NCBI GenBank assembly: GCA_025642065.1
Contig: JAODUP010000187.1
Location: 370,001-434,000 of the forward strand
Direction: 5' to 3'
Source: Paralvinella palmiformis
Taxonomy: Eukaryota > Annelida > Polychaeta > Terebellida > Alvinellidae
Length of the DNA: 64,000 nt
The number at the start of each line of letters is the position of its first letter. Position 1 is the first letter of the stretch. The notes beneath the pieces were generated by a model. The model was not told the DNA's origin. It searched no databases and worked only from the letters and a program-made list of their open reading frames with translations. The position numbers were made by a program, and so were the translations under genes. Of this stretch, positions 45,843-58,542 are shown piece after piece.

Positions 45843-46632
45843 AGGCAGGCGTGCCCCAATATCAGTTTTCCCCTTTTCCTATCGGATGACCGGCTTTCGG
45901 TCTGCACCTGGCATTAACTGCTCCTCGTCTCCCAAATCTCGTCATCTTTCCTCTTTCCATGGCTTCACCTCACACTAATCTCCATTGATGTTCCCAGTAC
46001 TCTTACTTCGTCTTTTCTTCTCTCAGCAGCGAGAGTCAACCAAATTTACCATCCTCCCCGGAGCCTCCTGCTCTCTCTATACGTCTGTTTGTACGTCTGT
46101 CCAGAGAGAGAGAGAGAGAGGCTCGTGATTGTATTCAGGGAACACGCCAATCTATCACACTCACTTCCGGCGAGACTTAACACGATTATGTCACATATTT
46201 ATGTTTCTAATTTCCATTAGCGTAACTCCGGACACTGTTACGGGGATCCCGTCCGGTTGGCCTCGCCCATCCACCCATCGGGGACGCCCCTCTCCGGATC
46301 ATCCTGCCCCAGATGGAGTCCCCGGGACTAATTCGACTCGGCCTATTCGATAATTGGCCGGCCAATTAAAGCAGCCATATTTTATTCGTGGGACGATCTG
46401 TTTTAGGTCCGATTCAACCGACTAGCAGCTCTAATGGCGGTCACGTTTTGCTGGATTACCAAACAACCCGGAAATGGAAGGGACGAGCATAAAGTGGAAC
46501 TAATCCCGGCCACAGGGAGAACGTAACGCTGTCTGGATCTCTCCGAGGTGACTGGACAGCCAATAGGATGCGACAATCTGATGGTTCTGAATAAGAAGCC
46601 AGTACGCCACTGGATGGTCGGGGGAGCCTGTG

Positions 46633-46670
46633 TTAGCCAACGCACGCACGCACGCACGCACGCACACACA
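46633..46670. repeat. (GCAC)n microsatellite
   Basis: About seven GCAC units ending in CACACA. Confidence 0.94.
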
Positions 46671-47080
46671 AGCCGGGGTAATAAGAAATATAGTCCATAC
46701 TGTTATTTTTCTATGCCCTAATCGCGCCTAGAATCTATCTCCCGATGACAGCTCGTTTGAGGTGAGCAGCTGTATCAACATCACGACCCGTTATAGAAGT
46801 AAATCCCACCCAGACTACCCTCTGATCCCCCTACCAATTATTACCCCTCAGGCTGGACACCACCACACGTCCCCGCTCTAGTTTCAGTAAGAGACACCCC
46901 AGTGATGTGTACCCACTAGATCAGAACGGTGAACGTGAGCACTGCCCGTTCACTTCTAATTAGATTCAGAGGCTGTGCGTCGTCTGATTAAGTGCAGACT
47001 TGGTGAATATTTGTCATCTGAATCATAAACACAGCAATGTGATGATGGTCTGTAGAACAGACGACAACTAGCTGGACACG

Positions 47081-47177
47081 TGTTCTCTCTCTCTCTCTGT
47101 CTGTCTCTCTCTGTCTGTCTCTCTCTGTCTCTGTCTCTCTCTCTCTCTTCTCTCTCTCTGTGCGTGTGTGTGTGTGC
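47081..47177. repeat. (TC)n / TCTG tract ending in (TG)n
   Basis: TC repeats interrupted at irregular spacing by TGTCTG, then TGTGCGTGTGTGTGTG. The minus strand reads as ER/RE/TD-rich frames, which are artefacts. Confidence 0.95.
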
Positions 47178-48849
47178 GACACATATCAAGGGTTGGCTAC
47201 ATGATTTAAGTGATGTAACCGAATGATGCTGAATTTTATCCAGTTAAATTAATGGAAATTTAAAATAAATAAAAAATTATTTTATAAACACGCTTATAAA
47301 AATGTTGACATTGCTCAGACAACACGACAAGTTTCGGTTTAAATAAGGTAGTATTGGTAGTTAACTTACATATGGCGGAGATTTCAATTCCCGAGAAATT
47401 ATTTTAAAAAAACAGCCCCCAAGAGTCACTTCAGTCCACAGACAGAGAGTTCACGTTTACTTCATTCTAAATTACTAACGATCATAAACAATGTCTTTAT
47501 TCTAAATCTTACTACCGACCACAGACGGCCATAAATCTGTTAATGAAGCACCACAACGTTATCAATTTCTAACAAACCCCAGTTACACTAATTACATATT
47601 TATTCCCCAGAGCAATTATTGGCCGAGAATGAAGAAGCCGCGTTCTTCTTTATGCCGTCTAATTATGACGACAGAGGGGGCGACGGTCGGTGAATTAAGA
47701 GACGTCAGACCGGAAGCAATTGGCGACGAGTGGACGATATTTAATGGTCGACCAGCGACCGTTATTATGGGACGGTCTGACGGGGGACGAAATGCCATCT
47801 GATTGTTATATCGGGGGCTGCATCTGTTAGTATAAGGCCATAACACCTTTGGCGTTACGGCTTGCAGCATGTGTCTGTTGGAGGAGGAGACACTCAGACA
47901 CCCGTACAGACATACCCTAAGCGGTGGATAGACAGAGACAACGCGGCAACATTCCACTTCCTAGATCTGTATAAGGTTTCTTCCTTAGCTTCTGGCAATG
48001 TCGGATTCGTGTGAAAAGCTCCGAGTAGTAAGCCGTCGTCATTATAATGTATGGGATGTTGCTTAGGCCATATGGGCTTCAGAACTTCCTCAACATCACA
48101 CTTAAATTTCTCTCTCTCTCTCTCTCTCTCTCTACCTGTTTCTCCACGTAGCCAGTGCAGCGCCACCTGCCACAGTTTTTCTAGGATTTCTATGGAAATA
48201 ATTGCCAGCACCTGCCAGGAAATTTGATTGCAACCCGACACCACCCCTCGCCGGCCGTTCGTGCAAGATAATGATAACAATCGTAGACCTGGTTCTAGTC
48301 ACGAGATCACAACTCCGCCCTGGGTGTCACCCCCATCCCCCTCCCTCACGAGTCCCATCGTCTGCCCGTTCACCCCGAAACCACCTTCCAAATTTAACCT
48401 CGGAATGGGAGAACCGCCATCTGTGAGCCTTTGACTCACTAGGCCCCAGATACGACCGCCTTAATGACACACGTTATAATCGTCACCCAATCAGGGGCCA
48501 TATAATACATTATACAAGTCTGAGACTATTGGGAGACGGTGACAATGTTAATCTAAACTCTAAAGGACGTCAACCGTTATGTGACTGAGTTCATAATAGT
48601 GATAGACATTATAATAACGGGGCCCTAGATGACGACGGATGGTGTCGGAGACATGTAGCCCTAACACCTGCTTAACCCGAACTGCTCTTCTCAGTCACAA
48701 CCATCTGTCCTACAGACAATCACTGGTCATGGTTGACTGGTCATGGCGTCATCTATAGATGGTCTCCAGCCAACAGATGACAGCTGGCTCCTTTGATGAA
48801 GCCGATAGCATAATTGAATAACAGTACTCATTAAAACTTCGCTGCGTCC
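47178..48849. other. Unique block
   Basis: Single-copy except (TC)n at 48112-48134. The 113- and 128-codon minus frames at 47616-47957 and 47894-48280 overlap each other and are not recognised; the second crosses the TC tract. GCGCCACCTGC occurs near 48161-48171. Confidence 0.4.
48112..48134. repeat. (TC)n microsatellite
   Basis: About 11 TC dinucleotides. Confidence 0.95.
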
Positions 48850-48856
48850 ATGTGTG

Positions 48857-49090
48857 ATTGTGTGTGTGTGTGTGCGCGCGCGCGCGCGTGCATGGTTACC
48901 TCTCTCTCTCTCTCTCTCTCACTCTCTCGATGTGTGTGTGTGTTTATGTGTGTGTGTGCATGCATTCGTGTGTGCGTGGTTACGTGTGTGTGTGTGTGTG
49001 TGTGCGCTCCTCCTCTCTCTCTCGGTGTGTGTGTGTATGTGTGCGTGCGTGCGTGCGTACGTGTGCGTGCGTGTGCGTCTCTGTGAGACA
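48857..49090. repeat. Compound (TG)n-(CG)n-(TC)n-(TG)n array
   Basis: The order TG, CG, TC, TG, TG, TC, TG, GCGT recurs with variation over about 235 bases, suggesting an internal duplication of a TC-then-TG module. TGTGTGCGCGCGCGCGCGTG at the left is a candidate left-handed DNA tract. Frames of 78-110 codons here are artefacts. Confidence 0.95.
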
Positions 49091-50099
49091 GGTTATGTGT
49101 TGGTGATTCCTTCAGTTGTATTGGTCATTTGTCGTAAAAGCCGTTATTGGCCGAATTCCCCGCAGCATAATAAGCGCCGCTGGTGAATCTATCTTTGACA
49201 CACATATGCAAATTTATGGTAATTCCGGCTTTCCGAAATCGGCGCCAATTAATCAGGATTCACACATAACCAAAACAAAAAGCCTTAAAAAAGAACAGAC
49301 AGACGTGAAATAGCAGTTAACGCAACATGTTCTGCAATAAATAGTCAGCACTTTCTAATTTGCATTATAAACAGTAATTATCGATTTCTCAATAAAAAAT
49401 AATAAACCAAAATAAAACAACAGTCGGACGACTCTTTGATGAAATGTCATCAGTCACTTTTATGATTTCAATATGCTAATACGCCACCCTAGTGGCCGGC
49501 CATTTTAATCAGTTCACCATAATTGCTCATATTTCAGGAGGCGCCGTCGGGTTATGGACGGAGCGGAGATGGGGTCGAAACGTCCGCGGGCCGGATGCGC
49601 TGATAGCCGAGGTAATTACGGCACCATTTGTCCTGGCCACTCCGGCCCCGTCCCCGTTTGGAGAGCTCAGTCGTCGGCAAACAGACACTCGGTGACATCT
49701 CCCCTCGGTAGAGACAGGACCAACATCCCGACACCGGACAGCGGACTCGGTGGCCGGATGAATGAATGGTTGTCCGGATCTGGACACCACCAAGCCAAAA
49801 CCGTAATTTTTGTCAATAACTACTCGGTGCTAGCGGTGGCACATGTTTTTTAACATTTCGCCAATAGGCTGGCAAAGTCTAGTCATGACGAATGAGAATC
49901 GCTGCCGGGAAACCGATGACGAGTAGGGAAAGAATTTCATCTGGCCGACTTTTATGGTGGCTAGGGAGACTAGAACGACCCTCGGGCGGAAGTCCTGGGT
50001 CGGGTGTGAGAGGGCCGAGTCAGGCGAGCGGATAAACGATCTACTAGGATGTTATCATCTGGCTAAGCCTCATCCGATGTGACACCTATTGATATGCAA
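49091..50099. other. Repeat-free unique block
   Basis: About 1 kb with overlapping 65-99-codon frames on both strands and a GC-richer centre (49480-49760). GGCCGGCCATTTTAATCAG occurs near 49494. No known domain; possible regulatory block or exon. Confidence 0.4.

Positions 50100-50139
<40 letters not shown>
50100..50139. repeat. (TC)n microsatellite
   Basis: About 20 TC dinucleotides followed by pyrimidine-rich sequence. Confidence 0.97.
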
Positions 50140-50188
50140 CCCTCCTCTCCCTCTCGCCTTCCTCTCGCGCTCTCTAGGAAAGAGAAGG

Positions 50189-50234
<46 letters not shown>
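50189..50234. repeat. (CA)n microsatellite
   Basis: About 22 CA dinucleotides. Confidence 0.97.
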
Positions 50235-50235
<1 letters not shown>

Positions 50236-51464
50236 CCATCTCGTTAGCCAACTATGCCGGTCATCTCAGACAATAAGCTGGCATCAATTTATTCCGATTT
50301 GAGAATTGCCGACGCCGACGTTGACTTGATTTAGTGTCGTCGACGCGGGGCCGTCGTAAGTGTTGACATCCGTTCGATGTTACTATAGAGGGCTGTGTGT
50401 TAGACACCCGATAAGCTCTACCACCTCTGACCATTGGTTATCGTCGTGGGGCTGCCCCCTCTGGCCGTACAGCGTGTGTCACAGCTGGGACGGCTATCGT
50501 TATTAGCCAAATTCTAGCCATATATTAGCCATTCATCTAAACGAGTCATCAATCTACCAACGACATCATTCATCATTCTCCTTCTAATAATGATATTTAT
50601 ATCAAATATGATTAGCTAACTTCAACCGCTCCTTCATTAACGCGTGTGACGTCTAAATAACAACAACAACACGTCTGATATCCATAATTGGAAGCTTATT
50701 AATATTTTGTTACCCAACATTACATCAACATCCCGTTATCAATGAAACTTACCTGTTCATTAAACTCGTCCTATCTCCCGTTTTTTTTATATCCCTTTGG
50801 GGCTTTTTTCAATCATGAAGCGGCTGGACTTGAGCAGCTGATGATGGTACCCGTCTTTATCGTGTCTATCTGTATATTATAGCGGTTCCCTTGTACATCT
50901 GTCAAGTATATAGAAGAACGGAAATACGAAACCTTTCCTCCAGTTATAACAAAATAAGTCAGCCATGAAGGGATTTGAGTAGGTAGATAACATCATTACA
51001 CAATGGTCTGGCGTTATAAAAAAGATCAAAGTAAAATATAAGTTTAATTATTTGACGTCCAGATATTAACAACCAGATGGACATTGTTCAACCGCAGAAC
51101 ATTTAACCCCGCAACATGTCACCATCTAACATGATAAGAATAATACAAGTGTTAGACGTCTAAAATTACTGTCTACGACAATGTAATCTATTTTATTTAA
51201 ACCGATATTTGATATTATAATGTACAATGACAATTGAGATCCGTTTACTTCAATGGTCCCTTTACGTAGCAAGACTTTTACTAGTCCGAGAGTTTTACAT
51301 CGAGGGCGGCGAATTTCAGTTGTCAAAAACCGAAGATGGCACATTATTAATGTACTAAACTTGAACGCATTAACACATATTTACATATAGACACCGAGGG
51401 AAAATTATATTTCACGTATAAATTAACTCCCAGATGTTGTTTAACTGTACACACAGAGAGTGGG

Positions 51465-51500
<36 letters not shown>

Positions 51501-52454
51501 ATTTAAATGTATCAACAATAGACCTTTCAATTTAGACAGATGTACGTACACCTGACAAGTCTTGTAGTGCATTACGCGCATAATATATTAGTGCCAGGCA
51601 AGGCCAGGCCAGGCAAGGGCACCCAGCAACAGTTAGCTTGACCTTGAGTACAATTTTCACCTGCCATCAACATAGACTTTAATGTTTTATTTTGGTGACC
51701 TTTCTCCAGGCCGGATGGGGAGAGGGGGGGGGGACAATGGCCGGGATACAGAGGACGCCGGCCCGTATTTAACCCGGGATTGGAACATTTCTAGACACAC
51801 TAGATATAAAACAAATGACTCCCGCACATTAACACAGCACCGTACCCTGTATATTGTTTAATGCACATACTCTATCACCGCACTGCCACCGAGCGGCCGA
51901 CCGTGTTTGGAAGTAAGGCGCCCTGGGTGTGGATGGGTGGTGTGGATGGGTGGTGTTGGGTGAAAGTAATAGATTATAAGGGAAAAGCGAATTAAATGAA
52001 GGCCACTGCTGGCCATGAAATATTCCTATCACTTCCGTCGGCTTCGTACGATAATTAGGGTTTAAAATTCACGAAGGATTAGATTCCCAAAAGAAAGTCT
52101 GTTAGTCGACGGCCTGTAGAACGACTCCCAGATAGCGGTGACCTTGAGAGCACTTCGTTATTTATACGTTATTGAGATGAGGTTACAAAAAACTCCCCTC
52201 CTTCCTTCCCCACATCCGGTAAATGAGTTAGACAACAGTCGGAGAGAGTGAGTTAACAAATTGAAATAGAAACGATTCACCGAGAGAATGTCTTCATTAA
52301 GTCCTGGATTTAACATCGAATTGAACAACAACGGATCCGTGTGAAGATTACATCTGGATACGAGAACAGGATGGAAAACGTTCTAGATAGAAAGTTGCTC
52401 GGTGATAGGTTGAACTTAAAATATCTAGATCGCATCGGGCCAAGAATACCGCAG
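50235..52454. other. Unique segment
   Basis: Mostly AT-rich single-copy DNA; (TA)n at 51467-51498, an AGGCAAGGCCAGGCCAGGCA patch near 51596 and a ten-base poly-G near 51725. A perfect minus-strand donor CAG|GTAAGT ends at 50753, but the frame upstream closes within 17 codons. No gene. Confidence 0.45.
51467..51498. repeat. (TA)n microsatellite
   Basis: About 16 TA dinucleotides. Confidence 0.97.
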
Positions 52455-52457
52455 CAG

Positions 52458-53000
52458 ATTGGGTGTCGTATGTGTTGGTACTGGGTGTCGTGTGTGTTGG
52501 TACTGGGTGTCGTGTGTGTTGGTACTAGGTGTCGGTGTCGTGGGTGTTGGTACTGGGTGTCGAGTATGTTGGTACTAGGTGTCTAGTGTGTTGGTACTGG
52601 GTGTCGTGTGTGTTGGTACTGGGTGTCGCGTGTGTTGGTAATGGGTGTCGAGTGTGTTGGTACTGGGTGTTATGTGTGTTGGTACTGGGTGTCGTGTGTG
52701 TTGGTACTAGGTGTCGGTGTCGTGTGTGTTGGTACTGGGTGTCGAGTATGTTGGTACTGGGTGTCGGTGTCGAGTGTGTTGGTACTGGGTGTCGAGAGTG
52801 GTAGTATTGGGTGTCGAGTGTGTTGGTACTGGGTGTCAAGTGTTGTGGTACTAGGTGTCTAGTGTGTTGGTACTGGGTGTCGAGTGCGTTAGTACTGGGT
52901 GTCGAGTGTGCTGGTACTGGGTAACGAGTGTGCTGGTACTGGGTAACGAGTGTGTTGGTACTGGATGACTAGTGTGTTGGTGCTGGGTATAGACATATGT
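52458..53000. repeat. 22-bp minisatellite
   Basis: About 24 units of 22 bp, consensus GTTGGTACTGGGTGTCG plus TGTGT or AGTGT. Some units carry a six-base GTGTCG insertion (28 bp). The block with ACTAGGTGTCGGTGTCGTG occurs at 52524 and 52706, 182 bases apart, suggesting segmental duplication within the array. The right-hand units drift to GGGTAACGAG. Frames of up to 104 codons are artefacts. Confidence 0.96.
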
Positions 53001-54327
53001 TTTAAACACAACAACAACCCGAAAACAGACGTATCCTGAAGAAGGTATCATTATTATTGTACATCACCCCCCCCCCCCCCATCCCCCCTCACCGATACTC
53101 TAAATATAATGGACTGAAATATGTAAACAGAATAAAATAAAGCCTTAGACATTAAAGCTTAGGGAGGGGGGAGCCCGTTGTCTTCAGAATAAGTCAAAGA
53201 ACGGGACATCTAAATAAAAACAAAAGGAACCAGGATAGAAGGAAAAAAAACACGCAGAATAGATCAAATATATAAAGATACAAGAAAAAATCACCATAAT
53301 ACACATGATACCCAGAAGATATACACAACACGTGCCATCCAGGGTCACGGTCGTAGCACGCACAATCGTAATAAAAACGTGGACAGGAAGCTAGAAGAAA
53401 CCGGATACGGTAAAGCTAACAGCGGCCGAACAAAGTTATCTAATTCGTCGCCGACGCAGTCCGACAATAGAGGGCGCTGGATGGGCACAACGGCGCGAGA
53501 CGCGCGCGCCATCTCGCGGCGTCACGCCGACCGACCGACCGCGATAATGGGCGGAACACGAAACAACGACACATCCCGACGAAACGTTACTCGTTCGGCG
53601 CTGCACCGTGCAGACACCAGGGGCGCCACAATAGCGACCCGTCCATTAGCGCTATTGAATCTCCATTGAATGGCGTCATCAATTTTTGATATACGTACAT
53701 CGAGCAGATTAGAGGCGATACGAAAAACACGTCCAGGTATTGAGGAGGGCCGGCGAATACCTTTGTGTCGAGCGGACGGCAAACAACTACGACGAACCGC
53801 CATCCGACTGCGGCCAATAACGACAGCTGATCAATGTCTCTATATGGATGGCACTGAGATAGAGAGAGAAAATTAACTTGGACCATTTTTTTTGGCCCTC
53901 CATCTCTCTCACAAACGGGCCAACGACGGCGGGACGGGAACGCTGCGGCGGCAGTGTTTAGCGGCAATCGATTCCCGGCAAACACGCACACACAGGCGCA
54001 CATGATGCGCATTAATTGCCACAAACAACACGGTGTAGGGTAATAAAATATTCGCCTCTTCTAAACGGTTACGTGCCCTGCCCTCTAGGGTCGTTCTAAA
54101 CCAGGTAGACGGTTTAAACTGGTCTAGATTGGTACGTCGGTGTGTCTGTCTGTGTGTCTCTCCGTGTGTGTGTATGTGTCAGCTAGACAAACAGGACGAC
54201 ACGAGGTTAGCTCAGTTTGAGGACGAGTGGACGCAATCGATGACTGGAGTGCGGTGTCCAGGTATCCAGAAGAGGATTTAAGATAATTACCTAGAATTAT
54301 GACAGAATGAGCCGAGGCTGGTCTTAC
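53001..54327. other. Unique segment with CpG-rich patch
   Basis: Poly-C of 14 at 53067-53080. The patch at 53440-53560 is CpG-rich (ACGGCGCGAGACGCGCGCGC) and contains a short (CCGA)n. Overlapping frames of 68-145 codons occur on both strands (53587-54024 minus is the longest) with no recognised domain. Confidence 0.4.
53067..53080. repeat. Poly-C run of 14
   Basis: Fourteen C residues followed by ATCCCCCC; among the longest homopolymers in the window. Confidence 0.97.
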
Positions 54328-54425
54328 CTGGTCGATAAGCGCGAACTTATCGCTTCAATCGACGCCCGCCCATTGAACGACGCCTGACAAGCAAAACACC
54401 TTCGCCGCCAAAATATGTTTGTCAT
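54328..54425 (-). other. Possible small coding exon (minus strand)
   Basis: From an ATG at 54425-54423 the minus strand stays open for 32 codons plus two bases and ends at CCAG|GTAAGA, a good 5' splice site (intron starts 54327). The predicted peptide starts MTNIFWRRRCFACQASFNGR; not recognised. A pyrimidine-poor acceptor-like ACTTGTAG lies just upstream. The exon is GC-rich compared with its flanks. Chance occurrence is quite possible. Confidence 0.2.
54332..54351. other. Perfect 7-bp hairpin
   Basis: CGATAAG and CTTATCG flank a six-base CGCGAA loop. It overlaps the possible minus-strand exon end. Confidence 0.75.
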
Positions 54426-55303
54426 CTATCACCTACAAGTTGTTCTCTCTCACTGAATGAAATACAGAATACCGTGTTGCTGGAACGGACAAAATCAAAA
54501 CGATTAAAAAAAACATGATACTTTTCAGAAAGAACATTATAGGTGTGTACCACTCACGAGAGAGAGAGAGTCTTAAAACAATGAACATTGTTAATGAGAC
54601 ATATTAATTATATTTTAATATCTCTACATTTAACACGCCCTAAAAACACAATACGTCGTGTTTGTTATCATTTTCTCACATCAGGGTTTCAATGTCAAGT
54701 TTTGGATTACTTATAAAAGCAATCCTTTTGATGTTTTATCTTAGTCCGACAGACACACACACACACACGGTTCTTTAATAAACATTACAGATATTATAAT
54801 CCAGGGATAGTATCACTGCACGTATCAGGGGTTCAGGATCTAGATAACAATCCGGATCTGTATGCGATATCCTTATGAATACTTTCTATTGTTCATATTT
54901 TCTAGGCAATTTCCGACGAGTTTACGTTGAGTCAAATCCTTATACGGACAGAATCACACACCCCCCCTCCCCGTCTCTGCGTGTGCATGTGTGTGATACT
55001 TGAATCTAAACTCGGAGGCAGACATCTTATACGTGACCTAATAACTCCCCGTGTGTGCGTGTACTAAGTATGTGTGTTCGACTTACTGTATAATTAAACA
55101 GCCACATGGCAGCCGGTCTAAGTGACCCCTGTCAATGTCAACTGAAACATATTACATTCGGACTGCTCAGGAAACAATTAAATTATGTATGATATTCACA
55201 ATATAATTGACACAATGACTAAAAATGGTAAAAATAGTTATCTGGAATAAGTGTATTACCTACCAAATAACGGTTTAACACCAGTAATTGTAATAATAAC
55301 GAC
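54426..55303. other. AT-rich unique segment
   Basis: Single-copy, with a short (CA)n at 54750-54769 and small TG patches near 54980 and 55060. No gene. Confidence 0.5.
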
Positions 55304-55333
55304 ATTATTATTATTATTATCATCATCACCATC

Positions 55334-55364
<31 letters not shown>

Positions 55365-55394
55365 CCATCGTTATCATCATTATTATCATCACGA
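55304..55394. repeat. (TTA)n / (CATCAT)n / CACCATCAT tract
   Basis: TTA units, then CATCAT with ATCACC at regular spacing (about 21 bases), then ATTATCATC. A 65-codon Met/Ile-rich minus frame through it is an artefact. Confidence 0.95.
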
Positions 55395-58300
55395 CATCAA
55401 TACTAGATGTAATCAAATTTAGTTGATGGATGCCATTTTGTTTGCGTTATGTTACTGTATCCAATCAGAAACGTTATAAATTATTATATAGATCGCCACC
55501 TATTGACTGAATAAATTCCAGTGAAATAATTCAAAAATAACATCAATCAGTGACGGTAATCAGTTGAAATTAATATTTGTTCGAGTGAGTTAAAATCGAT
55601 GTTGACATTTCTCGATCAGGTAATCGATGGGATCAGAGCTTAATGTCAGGGGGGGGGGGAGCAGACAACACCCAGGAGGGGGGGGGGGAGAGGTGAAGAA
55701 ATGGGAGCGGATGGGGATGCTACAGGTGTAAATAGAGGTAGTTCCAGTTGACGCTAACTACCACCTGGAAAAAGACACCATATCTTTGTTTGTGTAGTAT
55801 CTAGTAAATAGGCTTCGTGTTTCTGGTTGTGTGGGTGATACAACTGTTGGTAGTGTTTGGTGTACGTTTTGATACAGTTACCTATCCGGATTGATTCTCT
55901 ATCACTGTGATTTTGTTTTTATTACTGATATGGTTATCACATTAATAGCTACTGTTTACATAATTGTTATCTTTTTAAATTCAAAATTGAAGACGAAATA
56001 AGTTTTTAAAAGTTTTAAAAATAATAATAATTTAGATTTAATAAACAACTATTACTACCAGGAACGATTCAGATGTGGTATACATTAACCCCCCCCCTCC
56101 CCCCCCCCAACGTTTGGTACTTCAACATTTGTTTACAAAGAGTGGAAGGAGGGAGATAATTTACCAGGTGAGCTTCATTTCTAATCAGCCAGCAGTTATC
56201 ATCATTCCATGGATCAGTAAAATAAATAAACGAGATGAGTGAGAGACATAAATAATAATAAAAAAATGACAAGATGCAATTCACTCAACAACAATACAAT
56301 GACTGCATCACTGCTCCTCTAATGACGGCCTCCACACTGTCAGTCAAGTGTTTAGAAAATGAAACACCTGGGGCGCCACCATTGCTCGGTGAAAAAGTTC
56401 TACGTCAGCTTATAATAAAGCCGACGGAATGGGAAGGAGTTCTGTTGCTGATCCGGGTATCCCGATTGTCGATTAGGCATGCAATACGAATGCCCGCTAT
56501 AACGGGGAGTGGTTTTTCTAAGCGTAGATTGGATCGGGATCTGGTCGTCTCGAGAGATCCAGACTTCTTCTAATCAACAAATCACACACACAACCACACA
56601 AGGATAGAGAGAGAGAGAGAGAGAGAGGAGCAGGGTCCGTTACAAACAGCCAGAGAATGGCTTCTAATTTCTGGCCTCGGAGTGGTCGAGTGGAACTTAA
56701 TTAAACCGATCCCGGGACCAAACATTTATCAAGTTTAAATTGTGTAAGAAGCCTTCTCCGAAGAGGCACAAATCTCTCCGAGTCTCTTTAAAGGCTTTTG
56801 TCGATGTTTGGTTCTAGACGAGCCAGAGCGCCACCGTCCGGATAGCCCTCAAGGTGTATAAAATCTGTTCACCGTCGGTTTGTTCATCCTCTATACAAAT
56901 CATTAGACATCGGATCCGGAAAGAGAGGACGTGTTCTGGATACCAAAACGGAGAAAGTTATTCTTCTGGTTCTTATTTCTGATGATTTATAATCCTATCT
57001 TCAACTCGACTACTCTAAGGACTTTAGTTTTTTGGTTAGCGCCATGTTTGATTCGATCTCCCGCATCCAGTAATGTAGACCTCTACCATCTAACGCCAAC
57101 TCTAACCGTCGAGTTGACGCAATTCTTTTAGCCGATACACCGTAAGATGGCGGCCACATTGATCGCAATCACCCAGGTACGGTGGTCCATAGAGATGATC
57201 CAGAACGAGTCTTGCCTGTTGACGTGATCCAAACCAGTCATCAAACAGGCACACACCAGTCGGTGATGGCGAGCCCTGGCGAAATGACACTGGAATTAAT
57301 TTCGTTGCATTCTTCGTCAAACGAAGGAAGATAAGTTGCTGGTGATCCCGATCAGAATAGGGAATGTATCCTTGGGGGCCAACCTATGACCTTTGATCGG
57401 GAGCAGGGATCCAGTGTTCTCGACAATAACCACAGACGGAGTGATATGTTATGCGGGCCAATCAGATCTTGACACAAATTGCAATCGCTTATTACCGAAA
57501 TCTTTGACCGTCATGACTGATGAGATCCGGACGAGAGGAAGCCGGAGACCTTCGTCGGAGATTTTCAATCTCTTCAAGGTCAAAACGGCCCGTTTTCGAT
57601 ATTTACACCATTACCGAGTGGCTGAGCGGAATGACAATCATTAGCCATTCGTCGCATTTCTCTGGGTTCGGAACTGCGAGTGACCGGAAGCTGGCACCGA
57701 CCGCCTGACTCCGATGAAAGCCGAACTGGCGCCATCCATCGGCCATCGAGACAAGAACTCGGTTAAGCCAGAGGTCGTCGGAATCGACGTCGATTTGCAT
57801 AAGAAAGGTGTCAGAATGGAGGCGAGGATGTGAGAAGGACGTGTGTTTGTGGCCGAGGGCACATTTGGAGCCGCATTAAAAGACATCAAAGATCGAGGGA
57901 AAGGAGAAGGCGACAACACACCAACCGTAACATGACGGACCATGAACAATAGTCGCTAATTTTATGTTCAATAAATCACGAACGAGTAACGTGTCCCGTT
58001 GGGCAGCCTATGATTTATCTGGTCGGCATGTGACTAGGCACAAATTTGGCTAATTCTAACAGGCCACACAGTGACTGGCCCCGTCTGGTAATATCGTCCG
58101 ACGTCCCGTACCTCCCACCGGGTCGAGACATGGGCTGGTCGGTGGGGGGGGGGGGCGACACACGTCTCCCACCAGCCAGAAGTGGTGAGGGTGCGATAAT
58201 CCCCCCCACACCCCCCACCCGCCCCTTAACAACTCCAACTGCTACGTGTTTCCATCGGTAGGAGAACAGCTCAGCAGTAAAGTACAAAACTAGACGTCAA

Positions 58301-58542
58301 CACGAGATTAAATAGATGTATATAAATGTACAATTATCAACGATATAATATTAATATCAAATTAATGGTTATAATATACTGAATATTTACAATATAATTT
58401 ATTGTGATTCTGACATTCCTTCAACATTGTACAAGTTTAAGTTTATAAAATGTGTGTACCATGATATACGATAGAGTGTACGATGATGAACTAGTACTTC
58501 TAAGTTCTACATCCTACAATAAGTGGCCCCCCCCCCTACCAA
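55395..58542. other. Unique block
   Basis: About 3.1 kb. Poly-G runs near 55649 and 55678, poly-C runs near 56089 and 56099, (GA)n at 56607-56628 and poly-G of 12 at 58144-58155. 56640-58100 is repeat-poor and GC-richer, with 60-102-codon frames on both strands that overlap and are not recognised. Regulatory or undetected exonic content is possible. Confidence 0.4.
58144..58155. repeat. Poly-G run of 12
   Basis: Twelve G residues preceded by GTCGGT. A C-rich stretch 45 bases downstream (ATCCCCCCCACACCCCCCACC) could pair with it. Confidence 0.96.

Larger units (their letters stand above)
44147..47080. other. Long unique block with small microsatellites
   Basis: About 2.9 kb. Minor repeats: (CCGA)n at 45817-45842, (GA)n near 46100-46120 and (GCAC)n at 46633-46668. 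45219-45240 holds GCGCCCCCTGC. 46230-46400 is GC-rich and has ATAATTGGCCGGCCAATTAA, a near-perfect dyad. Frames of 74-88 codons overlap on both strands with no recognised domain. Candidate regulatory DNA. Confidence 0.4.

Noticed and set aside
50700..50780. Perfect minus-strand splice donor CAG|GTAAGT at 50753
   Set aside because: The reading frame before it closes after about 17 codons, and a TATAAA-like word is too close to give a sensible first exon.
53587..54024. 145-codon minus frame near a CpG-rich patch
   Set aside because: No recognised motif, overlapping frames on both strands, and biased composition.
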